This document shows, piece by piece, positions 42,413-52,219 of a DNA stretch of 64,000 nt. The stretch is taken from positions 1,178,001 through 1,242,000 of the forward strand of contig NZ_CP031848.1 of assembly GCF_003441595.1 (NCBI RefSeq), written 5' to 3'. A model generated the notes under the pieces. It searched no databases. It saw only the letters and a program-made list of their open reading frames with translations, and had not been told where the DNA came from. This DNA comes from Marinobacter sp. Arc7-DN-1. Its GTDB lineage: Bacteria; Pseudomonadota; Gammaproteobacteria; Pseudomonadales; Oleiphilaceae. Positions within the stretch are counted from its first letter, which is position 1, and the number at the start of each line of letters is the position of its first letter. Position numbers and translations under genes: made by a program.

Positions 42413-45125
42413 ATAGCAACCCAAGTTCGCGGGCACGCACTGTAGCCTGGGTGCGGGATTTTACTTCCAGCTTGGCGTTAATCCGCCGGGCGTGGGTTTT
42501 CACGGTATGCAGGGAAATGTGCAGTCTGTCGGCGATTTCCTGATTCGAGAGCCCTTTGGCAATCAGCTCCAGCACACCCTGCTCACGCTCACTGATCGGT
42601 TCCGCCAGAGCCTCGGCACCGCCGGCCTTCGGTTTCAATTCGAAAAGATTTCCCAGGGCCTCCTTGAAGGGGCCCTCCAGAAGCTGACCAAAGCCCTTCT
42701 CCATCAGCTCCTGAAGCTCTCCACGTAATTCCGAAAACGGGCTGATAAAGTGCTCGCGGGCGGCTTCGAGAACGACGGCGGACAGAACCTTCTGGGCAAC
42801 CACCGGGCCTTTTTCATCCTGAACGATGACCGCTTCGAGCAACCGCATATGCAGTTCAACGCCCCATGGAATCGTGCCCTCGTAACGTTCACGAATGCCC
42901 TGCAGGGTTTCCCTGGCGCGGATCAGGTCGCCACGGGCCAGATCAATCCGAACCTGCAGGCAATCCAGCAGGCCCGGCATCATCGGGAACAGTTCCGGCA
43001 CGCAGCCTGCCTCCCGGTAGGGTGCAAGCTTGCTGACCGCCTGGCCAGCGCTGTCGATCTGATTCTGGGCCAACCAGCAACTGGCCTTGAGGGCTTCGAG
43101 AACCGGCACAAACAGCGATTCATCCACTTGCCAGGAATGCATGGTGCGCTCGGCCCGGCCAATCCAGACAAAGGCGTCTTCCAGCCGGCCCTGGGCTCGG
43201 CACATCAGTACCCGGATGGTCATCGCCAGCAGCAGGCCCAGATCCCGGGTCTGTTCGGCGTGCCGGCCACAGGTTACCAGCAGCCGGTCGGCTTCTGCTT
43301 CCCGGCCCTGGTGCCAGAGCACCAATACCAGATTCAACTGAAGCCGGGTTTCGCCAATCCGTGCCGGCCGGGCCAGCTCCTGCATGGCAGTATCCAGGCC
43401 GGTGCGCAACAGTTGCTCGGCGTGTTTGAGAGCGCCTTTGCCCAACTCGATGCGGGCATGGGCGTAAACCGCCAGCGCTTCCGAGCCGGAATCGCCGGCT
43501 TCGCGGGCAAGCCTGGCAGCCCTCCGGTTGGCTTCCCGGGCCTCCTGGAAGCGGCCGGCCGCGCACAGGGCACTGGAGCGCACCATTTGGGTTACCAGTT
43601 GCCCCTGGGTACTGAGCTCACCTTCCTTTCCGCCTTCCTTTAGTGCCCTGTCGGCCATTTCCAGGGCCGGACCCACGCTGCCCTCACCCCTGAGAATAAA
43701 AGCTTTGAGAGCACAGATCCGTGCCGCATGCTCTTCCCGATCGGACTCCGGCAGACCTTCAATAAGGGCTCGCGCCTGACGGAACTGGCCGCCAATGGCA
43801 TGAACCCAGCTGTAAACAATTCTCAGGCGGGCACTGCGCTCAAGAAGCTGGGCCGGCAAGCTCTTGCGAAGTCTGAGCAGTGACGCCGTATCCTGCCCCA
43901 GCAGCAAGGCCTCGGAGCCCTCGGAGGCGATTCGGATAACCTCATCAGCATCTCCGGCCAACAGCGCATACTTGAGGGCTTCCGGAAACTGATCCCGCAC
44001 ACCGAACCAGCGACTGGCCTGAAGCATTCGCCCGGCGTAGCCTGCCATCATGGGCGCTCTCAGCCATTCCTGCATCAGGGGGTTAAGCCGGTACCACCGT
44101 CCCCGGCCTGGCATGGGCTTGAGAGGAAGACCTCGATCAACGGCCTGGGAGGGAACGAAACCGGAATCCGGCAACAGCGACTCAAGGGCCAGGAACAGCT
44201 CATCGGAACACAGTTCCAGCTCGGCAATACCGCGCAAGGATCGAAGCTGTCCCGGTGTGAGACCACCAAGCACCGATTCTTTCAGGAACCGCTCCACACC
44301 CGCCGTTTCCTGTATCGGTTTTCTCTCCGGATTCCGTGCTACTTCACGGCGATAGAGCGCCAGTGGCGTTGCCCAGCCTTCGGTGATGTCGTACAGGTTG
44401 TCTACAGCCACGCTGGTCAGTTGGCTCCCTGCCATGGCCGGCAGGAAGAATTCGAAGGTTTCTGAGCGCGAGAACTCCAGTGCTTCGGTGCCAATTCGGG
44501 TAAAGCGGTTTTCAAGCTCGAGACCGTGGGTTTCAAAAGGCAGTGCCTTTCGGGAAATAAGTACGATCGAGGTGCCAGCGGGAAAGTCTGCAACCAGTTG
44601 TTGCAGCAGTTCGACCACGGCCGGGTTGCCCAGATTCTGAAGGTTGTCCAAAACCAGAACCCTTGGCTGCCCGGCACTCTTGCGGGCCAGCGCCACCTGC
44701 ATCATCGCCAGGGTATCGGAGAAGGTGGCGCCACTTTGGTACCCCTGCTCCGGCGTCTCGGGCAGATTCAGGGCGATAGCGAGCAGCGTCAGAAAGCGCG
44801 ACGGTGCGTTGTCCTGGGCATTCAGCGCAATCCAACGGGTCTGGTCGCCCGATACTCCGGAGCCGCCGAGGGCGCTGACCACCGCATGGGATTTGCCATA
44901 ACCACAAGGCGCTTCAATAAACAGAACACTGCTGGAGTTCAGCGCTTCGGCAATCTTGCGGTCGAGCTTCGGCCGTGCCAGAGAGCCCGGCGGAACGGCG
45001 GGAATCTGCACCCTTTGCCTGAGCAAGTCCCTGACCAGTTCACCCCGCTGAAGACCACTGTTCGCTGACTGGAATTCATCGTTGGCTGCACAGCCATCAT
45101 TGAATGGTTTCACGCACTGCCCCAT
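42411..45125 (-). CDS. MalT-like ATP-dependent LuxR-family regulator
   Basis: 904 residues. N-terminal STAND NTPase with Walker A EAPCGYGKSHAVVSALGG and RVLVLDNLQNLGNP (Walker B-like), a central helical repeat region of TPR type, and a C-terminal helix-turn-helix KGLSNQEIADRLHISLHTVK then THARRINAKLEVKSRT. Such regulators bind ATP and an inducer before activating sigma-70 promoters. It is followed on the same strand by nothing, and preceded by the DUF1329/DUF1302 pair it may control. Confidence 0.92.
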   Translation of the reverse strand: MGQCVKPFNDGCAANDEFQSANSGLQRGELVRDLLRQRVQIPAVPPGSLARPKLDRKIAEALNSSSVLFIEAPCGYGKSHAVVSALGGSGVSGDQTRWIALNAQDNAPSRFLTLLAIALNLPETPEQGYQSGATFSDTLAMMQVALARKSAGQPRVLVLDNLQNLGNPAVVELLQQLVADFPAGTSIVLISRKALPFETHGLELENRFTRIGTEALEFSRSETFEFFLPAMAGSQLTSVAVDNLYDITEGWATPLALYRREVARNPERKPIQETAGVERFLKESVLGGLTPGQLRSLRGIAELELCSDELFLALESLLPDSGFVPSQAVDRGLPLKPMPGRGRWYRLNPLMQEWLRAPMMAGYAGRMLQASRWFGVRDQFPEALKYALLAGDADEVIRIASEGSEALLLGQDTASLLRLRKSLPAQLLERSARLRIVYSWVHAIGGQFRQARALIEGLPESDREEHAARICALKAFILRGEGSVGPALEMADRALKEGGKEGELSTQGQLVTQMVRSSALCAAGRFQEAREANRRAARLAREAGDSGSEALAVYAHARIELGKGALKHAEQLLRTGLDTAMQELARPARIGETRLQLNLVLVLWHQGREAEADRLLVTCGRHAEQTRDLGLLLAMTIRVLMCRAQGRLEDAFVWIGRAERTMHSWQVDESLFVPVLEALKASCWLAQNQIDSAGQAVSKLAPYREAGCVPELFPMMPGLLDCLQVRIDLARGDLIRARETLQGIRERYEGTIPWGVELHMRLLEAVIVQDEKGPVVAQKVLSAVVLEAAREHFISPFSELRGELQELMEKGFGQLLEGPFKEALGNLFELKPKAGGAEALAEPISEREQGVLELIAKGLSNQEIADRLHISLHTVKTHARRINAKLEVKSRTQATVRARELGLL

Positions 45126-45290
45126 TTAAATCCGGCCTGAACTGCCTTACACCGCCGGAAAAGTGGATCTTTGCACTGACTTTTGAGTGGCGACCGGCAT
45201 CAGGTACGCCTTTAGTATGAGAAGAAGGTTAAACCAATTGAGGGGCGGGCTGCAAAATTTTGACGTGAAAGGATTTTAAAGCGTGTTAAA

Positions 45291-45320
45291 AAAACGGCGG
45301 GCCCGAGGGCCCGCCGTTTT
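45291..45320 (-). terminator. Strong terminator after the DUF1329 gene
   Basis: AAAACGGCGGGCCC and GGGCCCGCCGTTTT are perfect 14-bp arms with a 2-nt gap, followed on the minus strand by seven T residues. Confidence 0.88.
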
Positions 45321-45341
45321 CATCTGGCTGCAGAACAGCGC

Positions 45342-46703
45342 TTAACGGGTGCCGGCCCGGCGCAGTGCCGCGGGCGAATAATCCCTGGCACGACGATCCA
45401 CACCAAAGGTGTAGGGGTTTTCTTCTTCGTTGGTCAGGCCAAGAGCCAGGTAACGGCCAGAGAGCAGATCGTACAGGGTCTCGATGGCATACCAGGGAAC
45501 CACCTGATCGTAGAACTGCATGGCGTGGGCTTCGGCAACACGCCAGAGCTCCCCACGGCCATCGTAATGGTCAATAACCGACGCCTGCCAGGAGTCTTCA
45601 TCAATGTAGAAGTCGCGCTGGGCATAGACGTGGCGCTCGCCCTTTTTCAAGGTGGCGCGGACATGCCATACGCGGTGCAGCTCATAGCGGGTAAAATCCT
45701 GATTGATGTGGCCAGGCTTGATGATCTGGTCGTAGGCCAGACTCCGATCAACCAGCTTGTAGGCGTTGTACGGAATGTACATTTCCTTCTTGCCAACCAG
45801 CTCCCAGTTGTAGCGATCCGGTGCGCCGTTGAACATGTCAAAGTTATCGGACGTACGCATACCGTCAGAAGCGGTACCCGGTCCGTCATAGGCTACCTGG
45901 GGTGCACGCCGAACCCGGCGCTGACCAGCATTGTAAACCCAGGCACGACGTGGTTCCTCAACCTGGTCAATGGTTTCGTGAACCAGCAGTACGTTACCCG
46001 CCAGACGAGCCGGGCCGGTAATAGCCTGCTTGAAGTAGAACAGAACGTTCGGATCGTCGCCCGGGCTGTAATCTTCGAGGTAGGTGCGCCAGGTCAGCTC
46101 GTCCTGGAATTTCACAACGGAGAAGTCACCACTCTCGGTCGGCGTTACCTGGCCGACGTTACGCTGGACAGAACCACCCCGATAGCGGGTAATGTGGTTC
46201 CAGATCGCTTCCAGGCCATTCTGAGGGATCGGGAAGGGGGTAGCAGACTGGTAGTTGCCCAGGCCATTACCATCCTTGATGAGCTCAACGGTGGTTGCAT
46301 TCTCAACGGTCTGCTCCATAACTTCCTTCGGATAGGCCGCAGAACGGTGGGTTTCATACACCGGCATGAAATAATCGTTGTAACGCTTGATCATCGCAAC
46401 CTGCCCCGGGGACAGTTTGTCTTTGTACTGATCAACGTTGCTCTGGTCGATGGTGAACTTCGGCTCTTCGTTGGGGTACGGATTTACGTATATGCCGTCA
46501 CCCTTGTAGTTGGCCGGAGGGGTAGTCAACCCACCTGTCCACGGGGGGATTTCACCGCCATTGCCGGCTTTCATCGCGCCCATCGGTGTCAGCGAATCAC
46601 CCAGCTTGGCCGCTTCTTCAGCAGAAACCGCACCCCAGGCCTGGCCGGCAAAAATGCTCGCTGCCAGAACGCCTGTGGCCAGTAGTTTCTTGTTCAGTTT
46701 CAT
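45342..46703 (-). CDS. DUF1329 outer-membrane-associated protein
   Basis: 453 residues with signal peptide MKLNKKLLATGVLAASIFAG and the DUF1329 body (EEAAKLGDSLTPMGAMKAGN, GGIPPWTGGL, WHVRATLKKGERHVYAQRDF then YIDEDSW). The fold resembles LolA/LolB lipid binders. These genes nearly always pair with DUF1302 and with a MalT-like regulator, and are linked with uptake or efflux of hydrophobic compounds. It follows the DUF1302 gene by 33 bp. Confidence 0.9.
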   Translation of the reverse strand: MKLNKKLLATGVLAASIFAGQAWGAVSAEEAAKLGDSLTPMGAMKAGNGGEIPPWTGGLTTPPANYKGDGIYVNPYPNEEPKFTIDQSNVDQYKDKLSPGQVAMIKRYNDYFMPVYETHRSAAYPKEVMEQTVENATTVELIKDGNGLGNYQSATPFPIPQNGLEAIWNHITRYRGGSVQRNVGQVTPTESGDFSVVKFQDELTWRTYLEDYSPGDDPNVLFYFKQAITGPARLAGNVLLVHETIDQVEEPRRAWVYNAGQRRVRRAPQVAYDGPGTASDGMRTSDNFDMFNGAPDRYNWELVGKKEMYIPYNAYKLVDRSLAYDQIIKPGHINQDFTRYELHRVWHVRATLKKGERHVYAQRDFYIDEDSWQASVIDHYDGRGELWRVAEAHAMQFYDQVVPWYAIETLYDLLSGRYLALGLTNEEENPYTFGVDRRARDYSPAALRRAGTR

Positions 46704-46736
46704 TTAAATTCCCTCGTTCAACGAATTCGTACCGGA

Positions 46737-48656
46737 TCAGAATGAGTATGAAATGCTGGCAGTCACGTAATCGCGGTCGGTCAACTCATTATACGGCTTT
46801 CCGTCAAAATAGTTCGTGTAACCGATATCGGCACTGATAACGTTCTGGTAAACCGCTTCCACGGACAGGCCAATCGCCTTGCTGCCCTCGTTGAATGCTC
46901 CGCCGGGCTGCGGGCTGTAACCTTTGACATCGTGGCTCCAGGCCAGTTGTGGTAACAGGTTTATACCGGCAAACGCATCGAGATAACTCCACACAAACCG
47001 GGCGCGGTAGCCCCAGGAGAAATCGGTAGTGAAGCCTTCATTGTTGCAGTAGTTGGTATTGATGTTAAGGGCCTGACCTGTCTGCCCGGACCCCTCACAC
47101 GCCCCGCCCGGAAGCTGACCTATGCCAAACGTGCCTGACCTGCCATAACGGGCGGCGTCGTAATCGGGCAGGCCGTGTACGTAAGTCGCGCCAAACTCAG
47201 TAACCAGGGTAAGGCGGTCCGCCCCCATTACCTGCTCAAAGAACCTGATGAGCGTAAACTGTGCCTGGGAAACACCGTATTCATCGTACCCCTGAACGGC
47301 CTGACCGTTAAGAGACTGTCCGCCAGCCTGCGCCTCGCGAAGAACCTGGAGCTGGCTTGCCGGCAATCCGGTTTCCGGGTTTACGACCTCGTTGCCGCCA
47401 TAAAGCAGCTCAAAGGCGTTCCACTGCAGCGGCAGCTTGTCGCGGTAGGAGTATTCAGCGCCGAGCGACCACCCGCCCGGAGTGATCGTGTTGATGCTCA
47501 CCCCATAGAGGTTTATGTTTTCAGGGTACTCAATGAAGTAAAGCGGCAGGTTCTGGCCATTGTCCGGATCACGGACGACACCGCTGACATACGGCAGGCG
47601 GCTGTTGTACTTGATGTAGTAGAGGCCAAGCTCTGACTCATTCAATTGCGGCAAAAACCAGCGCATGGCAACGCCAAACTGATCCTTGGCATCCGCCTGC
47701 CTGTCTCCGACACGATCTGCAACCAGGCCTTGTGCAAGTGCCTGTGAATCAGGCAACTGACCGGCAAGCAGAACCGGGCCACAATCCTCGGCTGCGAAAT
47801 CGTTGGTTGAGAAGAAGGTTCCGCAGTTATCCGGGCGAACTGGCTCCCAGTCGGTCTGTACGAAGGTTTCCACGGTAAGGCTTTCAGTCACACCGGCAGA
47901 CATATAAAACATTTCGACCGGCAGGAGCGCGTCTTTAATCTCGGAGCCCGGCGCCCGGAAAGCGGGGACATCGATAGGGTTGATGATGTTGATGCCGCCC
48001 TGGATAAAGGTACTTTCGCCCCAGCTGAGAACCTGCTTGCCATAACGCAGGCTGACCGGAATCTCGCCAAAGTACCAGTCCGAGAACACATAGGCGTCCA
48101 GAATCTCACCACCGGAAGCATAGTCCTTGGCATATTGATTCAGCTCGCGGCGCTGACCGACAAAATCAACGGCACGGCTTTCATCTTTCAGTTCAAAATC
48201 ATACCAGTAGCGGCCTCGGAGCAAACCACCAACACGGGTAAGGAAAGAGCTGTCGACGTTGTAATTGAGGTAAAGCTCGCTGTTACCCTTGACGATTTTG
48301 GAGTAGGTGTCGCCCTTGTCGAAGTTCAGGTTGCCGTCGTCGTAGTTGTTGGTGGAGGCACCGATGTTTTCCAGGGGGCCGCCTGGAGCGTATTCGGGGC
48401 CAAGGTTACCCTGGGCAATGAGGCGTTTGTCGCGATCTTCGACCCGCCAACCGGCACCTGCGGACAGCGTGGTGTTGAACTGGGCTTCCACATCTCCCAC
48501 GTAAAACGAATAGGCGGCTGCCTGACCGGACATACCGGCTGCAACGGCCACGGCCAGCGGTAATTTGGTCCAACGCTGCCATTGGTGTATTTTTCTTGTC
48601 ATTGGAAGGCTACTCCATTGTTGTTCTGAGTCGCTGCTCTGATTATTGGTATTCAC
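46737..48656 (-). CDS. DUF1302 outer-membrane protein
   Basis: 639 residues. After a long basic N-terminus comes a signal sequence (WTKLPLAVAVAAGMSGQAAA), then FYVGDVEAQFNTTLSAGAGW, typical of DUF1302, and a beta-barrel pattern ending ASISYSF with the terminal Phe. A later Met (MTRKIHQWQR) 18 codons in may be the true start. It probably forms a pore for hydrophobic substrates with DUF1329. Confidence 0.9.
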   Translation of the reverse strand: MNTNNQSSDSEQQWSSLPMTRKIHQWQRWTKLPLAVAVAAGMSGQAAAYSFYVGDVEAQFNTTLSAGAGWRVEDRDKRLIAQGNLGPEYAPGGPLENIGASTNNYDDGNLNFDKGDTYSKIVKGNSELYLNYNVDSSFLTRVGGLLRGRYWYDFELKDESRAVDFVGQRRELNQYAKDYASGGEILDAYVFSDWYFGEIPVSLRYGKQVLSWGESTFIQGGINIINPIDVPAFRAPGSEIKDALLPVEMFYMSAGVTESLTVETFVQTDWEPVRPDNCGTFFSTNDFAAEDCGPVLLAGQLPDSQALAQGLVADRVGDRQADAKDQFGVAMRWFLPQLNESELGLYYIKYNSRLPYVSGVVRDPDNGQNLPLYFIEYPENINLYGVSINTITPGGWSLGAEYSYRDKLPLQWNAFELLYGGNEVVNPETGLPASQLQVLREAQAGGQSLNGQAVQGYDEYGVSQAQFTLIRFFEQVMGADRLTLVTEFGATYVHGLPDYDAARYGRSGTFGIGQLPGGACEGSGQTGQALNINTNYCNNEGFTTDFSWGYRARFVWSYLDAFAGINLLPQLAWSHDVKGYSPQPGGAFNEGSKAIGLSVEAVYQNVISADIGYTNYFDGKPYNELTDRDYVTASISYSF

Positions 48657-48914
48657 GATGTATTGGAGGCTTCATGCACAGTGCTCGTGATGTTGGCACT
48701 ATAGCTAACGCCTTCGGGCGCTTTGATCAGTCAAAAGTATGATTTTGCTCTCACAGCTCGTTTACCGCCGGGTTTCGTCGCACAGAATCACTATAGACAA
48801 CAATTTTGGTTGCAACCACTTTGGTTTTGGTGGTTTTTCTCGGCGCTTTACCCGGGGGTTTCCGGCATGGGGGAAGCACCGAGGAGGTGAATCTCTCTCC
48901 TCACAAATCCGGGC
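48657..48914. promoter_or_regulatory. Upstream region of DUF1302-DUF1329 operon
   Basis: 258 bp with AT-rich patches and repeated TTTGGTT words near 48810-48830. The promoter is expected here, and perhaps a MalT-like activator site, but no clear hexamers were found. Confidence 0.35.
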
Positions 48915-50099
48915 TTAGAGCATCTCGATAGCCATGGCGGTGGCTTCACCACCACCGATACACAGCGCTGCGATGCCTTTCTTTTTGCCGTAGCGCCGGA
49001 GGGCGTACATCAGGGTTACCAGCAGGCGCGAGCCGGTGGAGCCGACTGGGTGGCCCTGGGCGCAGGCGCCGCCGTGGATGTTGACTTTCTCGGGATCCAG
49101 GCCAAGCTCGCGGATTGGCATCATGGCAACCATGGCAAAGGCTTCGTTGATTTCGAACAGGTCGACGTCTTCCTTGCTCCAGCCGGTTTTACCGAACAGG
49201 GTTTCGATGGCGCCAACCGGGGCGCAGGTGAACTCGGAGGGATGCTGAGACTGGGTGCTGTGGCCGACGATGCGGGCCAGGGGCCTGAGGCCGCGTTTTT
49301 CGGCTTCGGATTCACGCATCAGAACGAGTGCGGAGGCGCCGTCTGAGATGGAGGAGGCGTTGGCGGCGGTTACTGTGCCGTCTTTGGCGAACGCCGGTCG
49401 CAGACTCGGGATCTTTTCGATGTTGGCGTTGTGGGGTTGTTCATCGTCTTCGACCACCACGTCACCTTTGCGGGTTTTTACGGTAACCGGGACGATTTCG
49501 TCCTTCAGCAGGCCCTCTTCGATGGCTTTCTTGGCGCGAGTGAGGGAGGTAATGGCGTACTCGTCCATTTCTTCGCGGGTGTAGCCTTTCTTATCCGCCA
49601 TTTCCTGGGCAAAGGCGCCCATCAGCCGACCGGTTTCGGCATCTTCCAGGCCATCCAGGAACATGTGATCCTGCGGCGCCTGGCCCGGCCCCATGCGGTA
49701 ACCGCCGCGGACACCCTGCAGGATGTAGGGAGCGTTCGACATGCTCTCCATACCACCGGCGACCACGATGTCGTTGCTGCCGGCCTTGATGAGGTCGTGG
49801 GCGAACATGGCGGCTTTCATACCGGAGCCGCAGAGTTTGTTGACGGTGGTGGCGCCGGTGCTATCCGGAAGACCCGCCTTACGCATGGCCTGCCGGGCCG
49901 GCCCCTGTTTCAGACCAGCGGGCAGGACATTACCCATGATCACTTCCTGCACATCGGCAGGCTGCAAGCCGGCACGCTTCACCGCCTCGGCGATGGTGAT
50001 GGCCCCCAGGTCAGTGGCGCTAACATCGGCCAGGCTGCCCTGAAAACCGCCCATGGGGGTGCGGGTGCCGCTTACGATGACTACATTGTCTGTGCTCAT
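48915..50099 (-). CDS. Acetyl-CoA C-acetyltransferase (thiolase)
   Basis: 394 residues. Active-site Cys in NKLCGSGMKAA (about 88), NEAFAMVAM, the His loop GGACAQGHPVGSTGSRLLVT and the final Cys of AALCIGGGEATAMAI. Biosynthetic-type thiolases join two acetyl-CoA for PHB or mevalonate, or run in reverse for ketone and fatty-acid use. It is alone on its strand segment, with a family A cluster just upstream. Confidence 0.93.
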   Translation of the reverse strand: MSTDNVVIVSGTRTPMGGFQGSLADVSATDLGAITIAEAVKRAGLQPADVQEVIMGNVLPAGLKQGPARQAMRKAGLPDSTGATTVNKLCGSGMKAAMFAHDLIKAGSNDIVVAGGMESMSNAPYILQGVRGGYRMGPGQAPQDHMFLDGLEDAETGRLMGAFAQEMADKKGYTREEMDEYAITSLTRAKKAIEEGLLKDEIVPVTVKTRKGDVVVEDDEQPHNANIEKIPSLRPAFAKDGTVTAANASSISDGASALVLMRESEAEKRGLRPLARIVGHSTQSQHPSEFTCAPVGAIETLFGKTGWSKEDVDLFEINEAFAMVAMMPIRELGLDPEKVNIHGGACAQGHPVGSTGSRLLVTLMYALRRYGKKKGIAALCIGGGEATAMAIEML

Positions 50100-50116
50100 T
50101 CTGAATCTCTCCTAAA

Positions 50117-50187
50117 AGTGGGGTCAGATGAAAATGGGGTCAGATGAAATTTTCATCTGACCCCATTTTCATCTGACCCCGATTTCA
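50117..50187. repeat. Family A cluster (GATGAA type) upstream of thiolase
   Basis: GGGGTCAGATGAAAAT twice in tandem, one full hairpin GGGGTCAGATGAAA/TTTCATCTGACCCC and an extra right arm CATTTTCATCTGACCCC. It lies between zapE and the thiolase start. Confidence 0.87.
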
Positions 50188-51318
50188 CGGTTTGTGGGGT
50201 GCTTCGAGGTATTCCCGGGACTGCATTTCCAGCAGGCGGGATTCGGTGCGCTCGAATTCGAAGCTCAGGCGGCCTCCGGTGTAGAGTTCGGTGATGGGGG
50301 CGGCGGCTGAGATGATAACCTTGACGTTTCGGTCGTAAAATTCGTCAATCATGTTAATGAAACGGCGGGCCTGGTCGTCTTTCTCTTTGCCCAGCACGGG
50401 CACGTTGCTGACGATGATGGCGTGGAACTGCCGGGCCATTTCGATGTAATCATTCTGGCTGCGGGGGCCGTCGCAAACGTCTTTGAAATCAAACCAGACC
50501 ACGTCGTCCGCGTGGGCCTGGGCCGGGATTTTGCGGCCGTTGATTTCCATGGTTTTACTGTGTTTCCCGGCTTCAACCGCCAGTCCATCAAAGCTTTTCC
50601 GGAGGCTGACGTCTGCTTCCTTATCCAGGGGCGAGTGGAACAGCTCCGCCTGCTCGAGGGTTCGCAGGCGGTAATCCACGCCGCCGTCGACATTGACCAC
50701 ATCCGTGTGCTTTTTGACCAGCTCGATGGCAGGCAGGAACCGGGCCCGCTGGAGGCCATCCTTGTACAGGCCATCCGGGACGATGTTGGAGGTGCACACC
50801 AGGGTCACGCCCCGGCTGAACAGGCCGTCCATCAGGGTGGCGAGGATCATGGCGTCGCCGATATCCGAGACGAAAAATTCGTCGAAACAGATCACCCGGG
50901 TTTCGTCGGCGAACGTCCTGGAAACCAGCTCCAGGGGGTTCTTCTCGCCCTTGAGGGATTTGAGTTCGTTGTGGACACGCTGCATGAAGCGGTGAAAGTG
51001 AACCCGCATCTTGCGATTGAACGGCAGGGATTCGTAGAAGGTGTCCATCAGGTAGGTTTTACCGCGGCCTACCCCGCCCCAGAAATACAGGCCCTTAACC
51101 GGCTCTTCCCGGCCTTTTTTCAGTTTGCGGCGCAGTTTGGTCATTGCCTTGTCACGATCGCTTTCCGCTTCAACCAGTTTGTCGTACAGTGACTGCAGGC
51201 GCTTGACGGCATCTTCCTGGGCCGGGTCCTTCTGAAAATCCGGGCGTTCAAGATCCTTCTGGTAACGTTGCCAGGGGGTCTGGGTCGCACTGGTTTCGGA
51301 GGACATCGCAGCTGTCAT
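50185..51318 (-). CDS. zapE: Cell-division ATPase ZapE (AFG1 family)
   Basis: About 377 residues from MTAAMSSETSATQTPWQRYQ. Walker A GGVGRGKTYLMD, Walker B VICFDEFFVSD, sensor CTSNIVPDGLY, and the AFG1 tail AAPITELYTGGRLSFEFERT. ZapE binds FtsZ under stress in E. coli. The frame is open up to 51432 but the family start lies at 51318. Confidence 0.93.
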   Translation of the reverse strand: MTAAMSSETSATQTPWQRYQKDLERPDFQKDPAQEDAVKRLQSLYDKLVEAESDRDKAMTKLRRKLKKGREEPVKGLYFWGGVGRGKTYLMDTFYESLPFNRKMRVHFHRFMQRVHNELKSLKGEKNPLELVSRTFADETRVICFDEFFVSDIGDAMILATLMDGLFSRGVTLVCTSNIVPDGLYKDGLQRARFLPAIELVKKHTDVVNVDGGVDYRLRTLEQAELFHSPLDKEADVSLRKSFDGLAVEAGKHSKTMEINGRKIPAQAHADDVVWFDFKDVCDGPRSQNDYIEMARQFHAIIVSNVPVLGKEKDDQARRFINMIDEFYDRNVKVIISAAAPITELYTGGRLSFEFERTESRLLEMQSREYLEAPHKP

Positions 51319-51522
51319 CAAGGTATTCCCGGAAGTTGGTCGTAAATTTGGGCGCCGTATTGTCTCGCATTTGACAAATTTTCGCCACGTTGCGCGCCAT
51401 AGGAGCAATACGACGATTGGCGCAGGCCACAATCATGGGATGATGGCGCCCGGGGCGTTATACTCGTACTACAAGGGCTTGAAGGGCTTGGCTCACTATT
51501 AGGTAAAAGGACGACACAGCAT

Positions 51523-51963
51523 ATGACAAACCTGATTCTGGCAGCGATTGCCGCATTGGTTGTTGGCATTGTCATCGGGGTATTCGTTGGCCGTTCCGGG
51601 CAGGGGACGACACTTCGCCAGCGCCGGGCGGAACAGCAGATTGAGGAACTGAAAAGCGAGTACACGCGCTACCAGGCCCAGGTGAATGAGCATTTCATGG
51701 AGTCGGCCCATTTACTGCGCCGGTTCAATGATGTCTATCGGGATGTGAACCAGCATTTGGCCCGTGGAGCCAACCGTCTTTGCAATGACGAGGACTGGAT
51801 GGAGGAACTGGCGCAGGAGACTTCCAGGAAGCGTCTGGAGGAAGTTCGCGAGGATGGTGTCGAGCCGCCCCGGGATTATGCTCCCAAGTCGGATCCGAAG
51901 GATTCCGGGACGCTGGCCGAAGACTTCGGGCTCAAAAAGGGTGACAAGGCTCAGCAGGCTTGA
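51523..51963 (+). CDS. zapG: Cell-envelope protein ZapG/YhcB (DUF1043)
   Basis: 146 residues: one N-terminal transmembrane helix with glycine motif (LILAAIAALVVGIVIGVFVG), then a coiled coil (RAEQQIEELKSEYTRYQAQV) and an acidic, disordered tail. YhcB links envelope growth and division. Divergent from zapE as in related genomes. Confidence 0.9.
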   Translation: MTNLILAAIAALVVGIVIGVFVGRSGQGTTLRQRRAEQQIEELKSEYTRYQAQVNEHFMESAHLLRRFNDVYRDVNQHLARGANRLCNDEDWMEELAQETSRKRLEEVREDGVEPPRDYAPKSDPKDSGTLAEDFGLKKGDKAQQA

Positions 51964-52004
51964 TGCCCTGAACTGTATAAGACTGCGGATTTGGTGCTTG
52001 CGCG

Positions 52005-52112
52005 GAGCGGGATGGGCCTGCCAAAACCCGCTCCTTGCGGCACGTCCCTGTGGCGCTTGAGCTCCGCCATCCATGGCTCCGCACAGTTTTGGCAGGCCCA
52101 TCCCGCCCCGCT
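52005..52112. repeat. Family D long inverted-repeat element, copy 1
   Basis: A perfect 21-bp arm at 52007-52027 (GCGGGATGGGCCTGCCAAAA...) is inverted at 52086-52106, with a 58-nt centre. The centre contains CCGCT, CTGTGGCGCTTG and GCCATCCATGG, shared in relaxed form with the elements around hisC. It sits between convergent genes and is a likely two-way terminator. Confidence 0.85.
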
Positions 52113-52166
52113 CGTTCTGACACATCTGCTATTCGCCTTGGTTCCCAGGTCTTATTTCCGTGAACT

Positions 52167-52215
52167 TGGGGTCAGATGAAAGCTTTCATCTGACCCCGTA
52201 TTCGACCCCGTATTC
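52167..52215. repeat. Family A hairpin with extra right-end duplication
   Basis: GGGGTCAGATGAAAGC/TTTCATCTGACCCC followed by two GACCCCGTATTCG words. Confidence 0.8.
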
Positions 52216-52219
52216 GCCG

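Noticed and set aside
42411-45125. Plus-strand frames of 200-300 codons within the LuxR gene region
   Set aside because: They are out-of-phase shadows with no ribosome sites or motifs.
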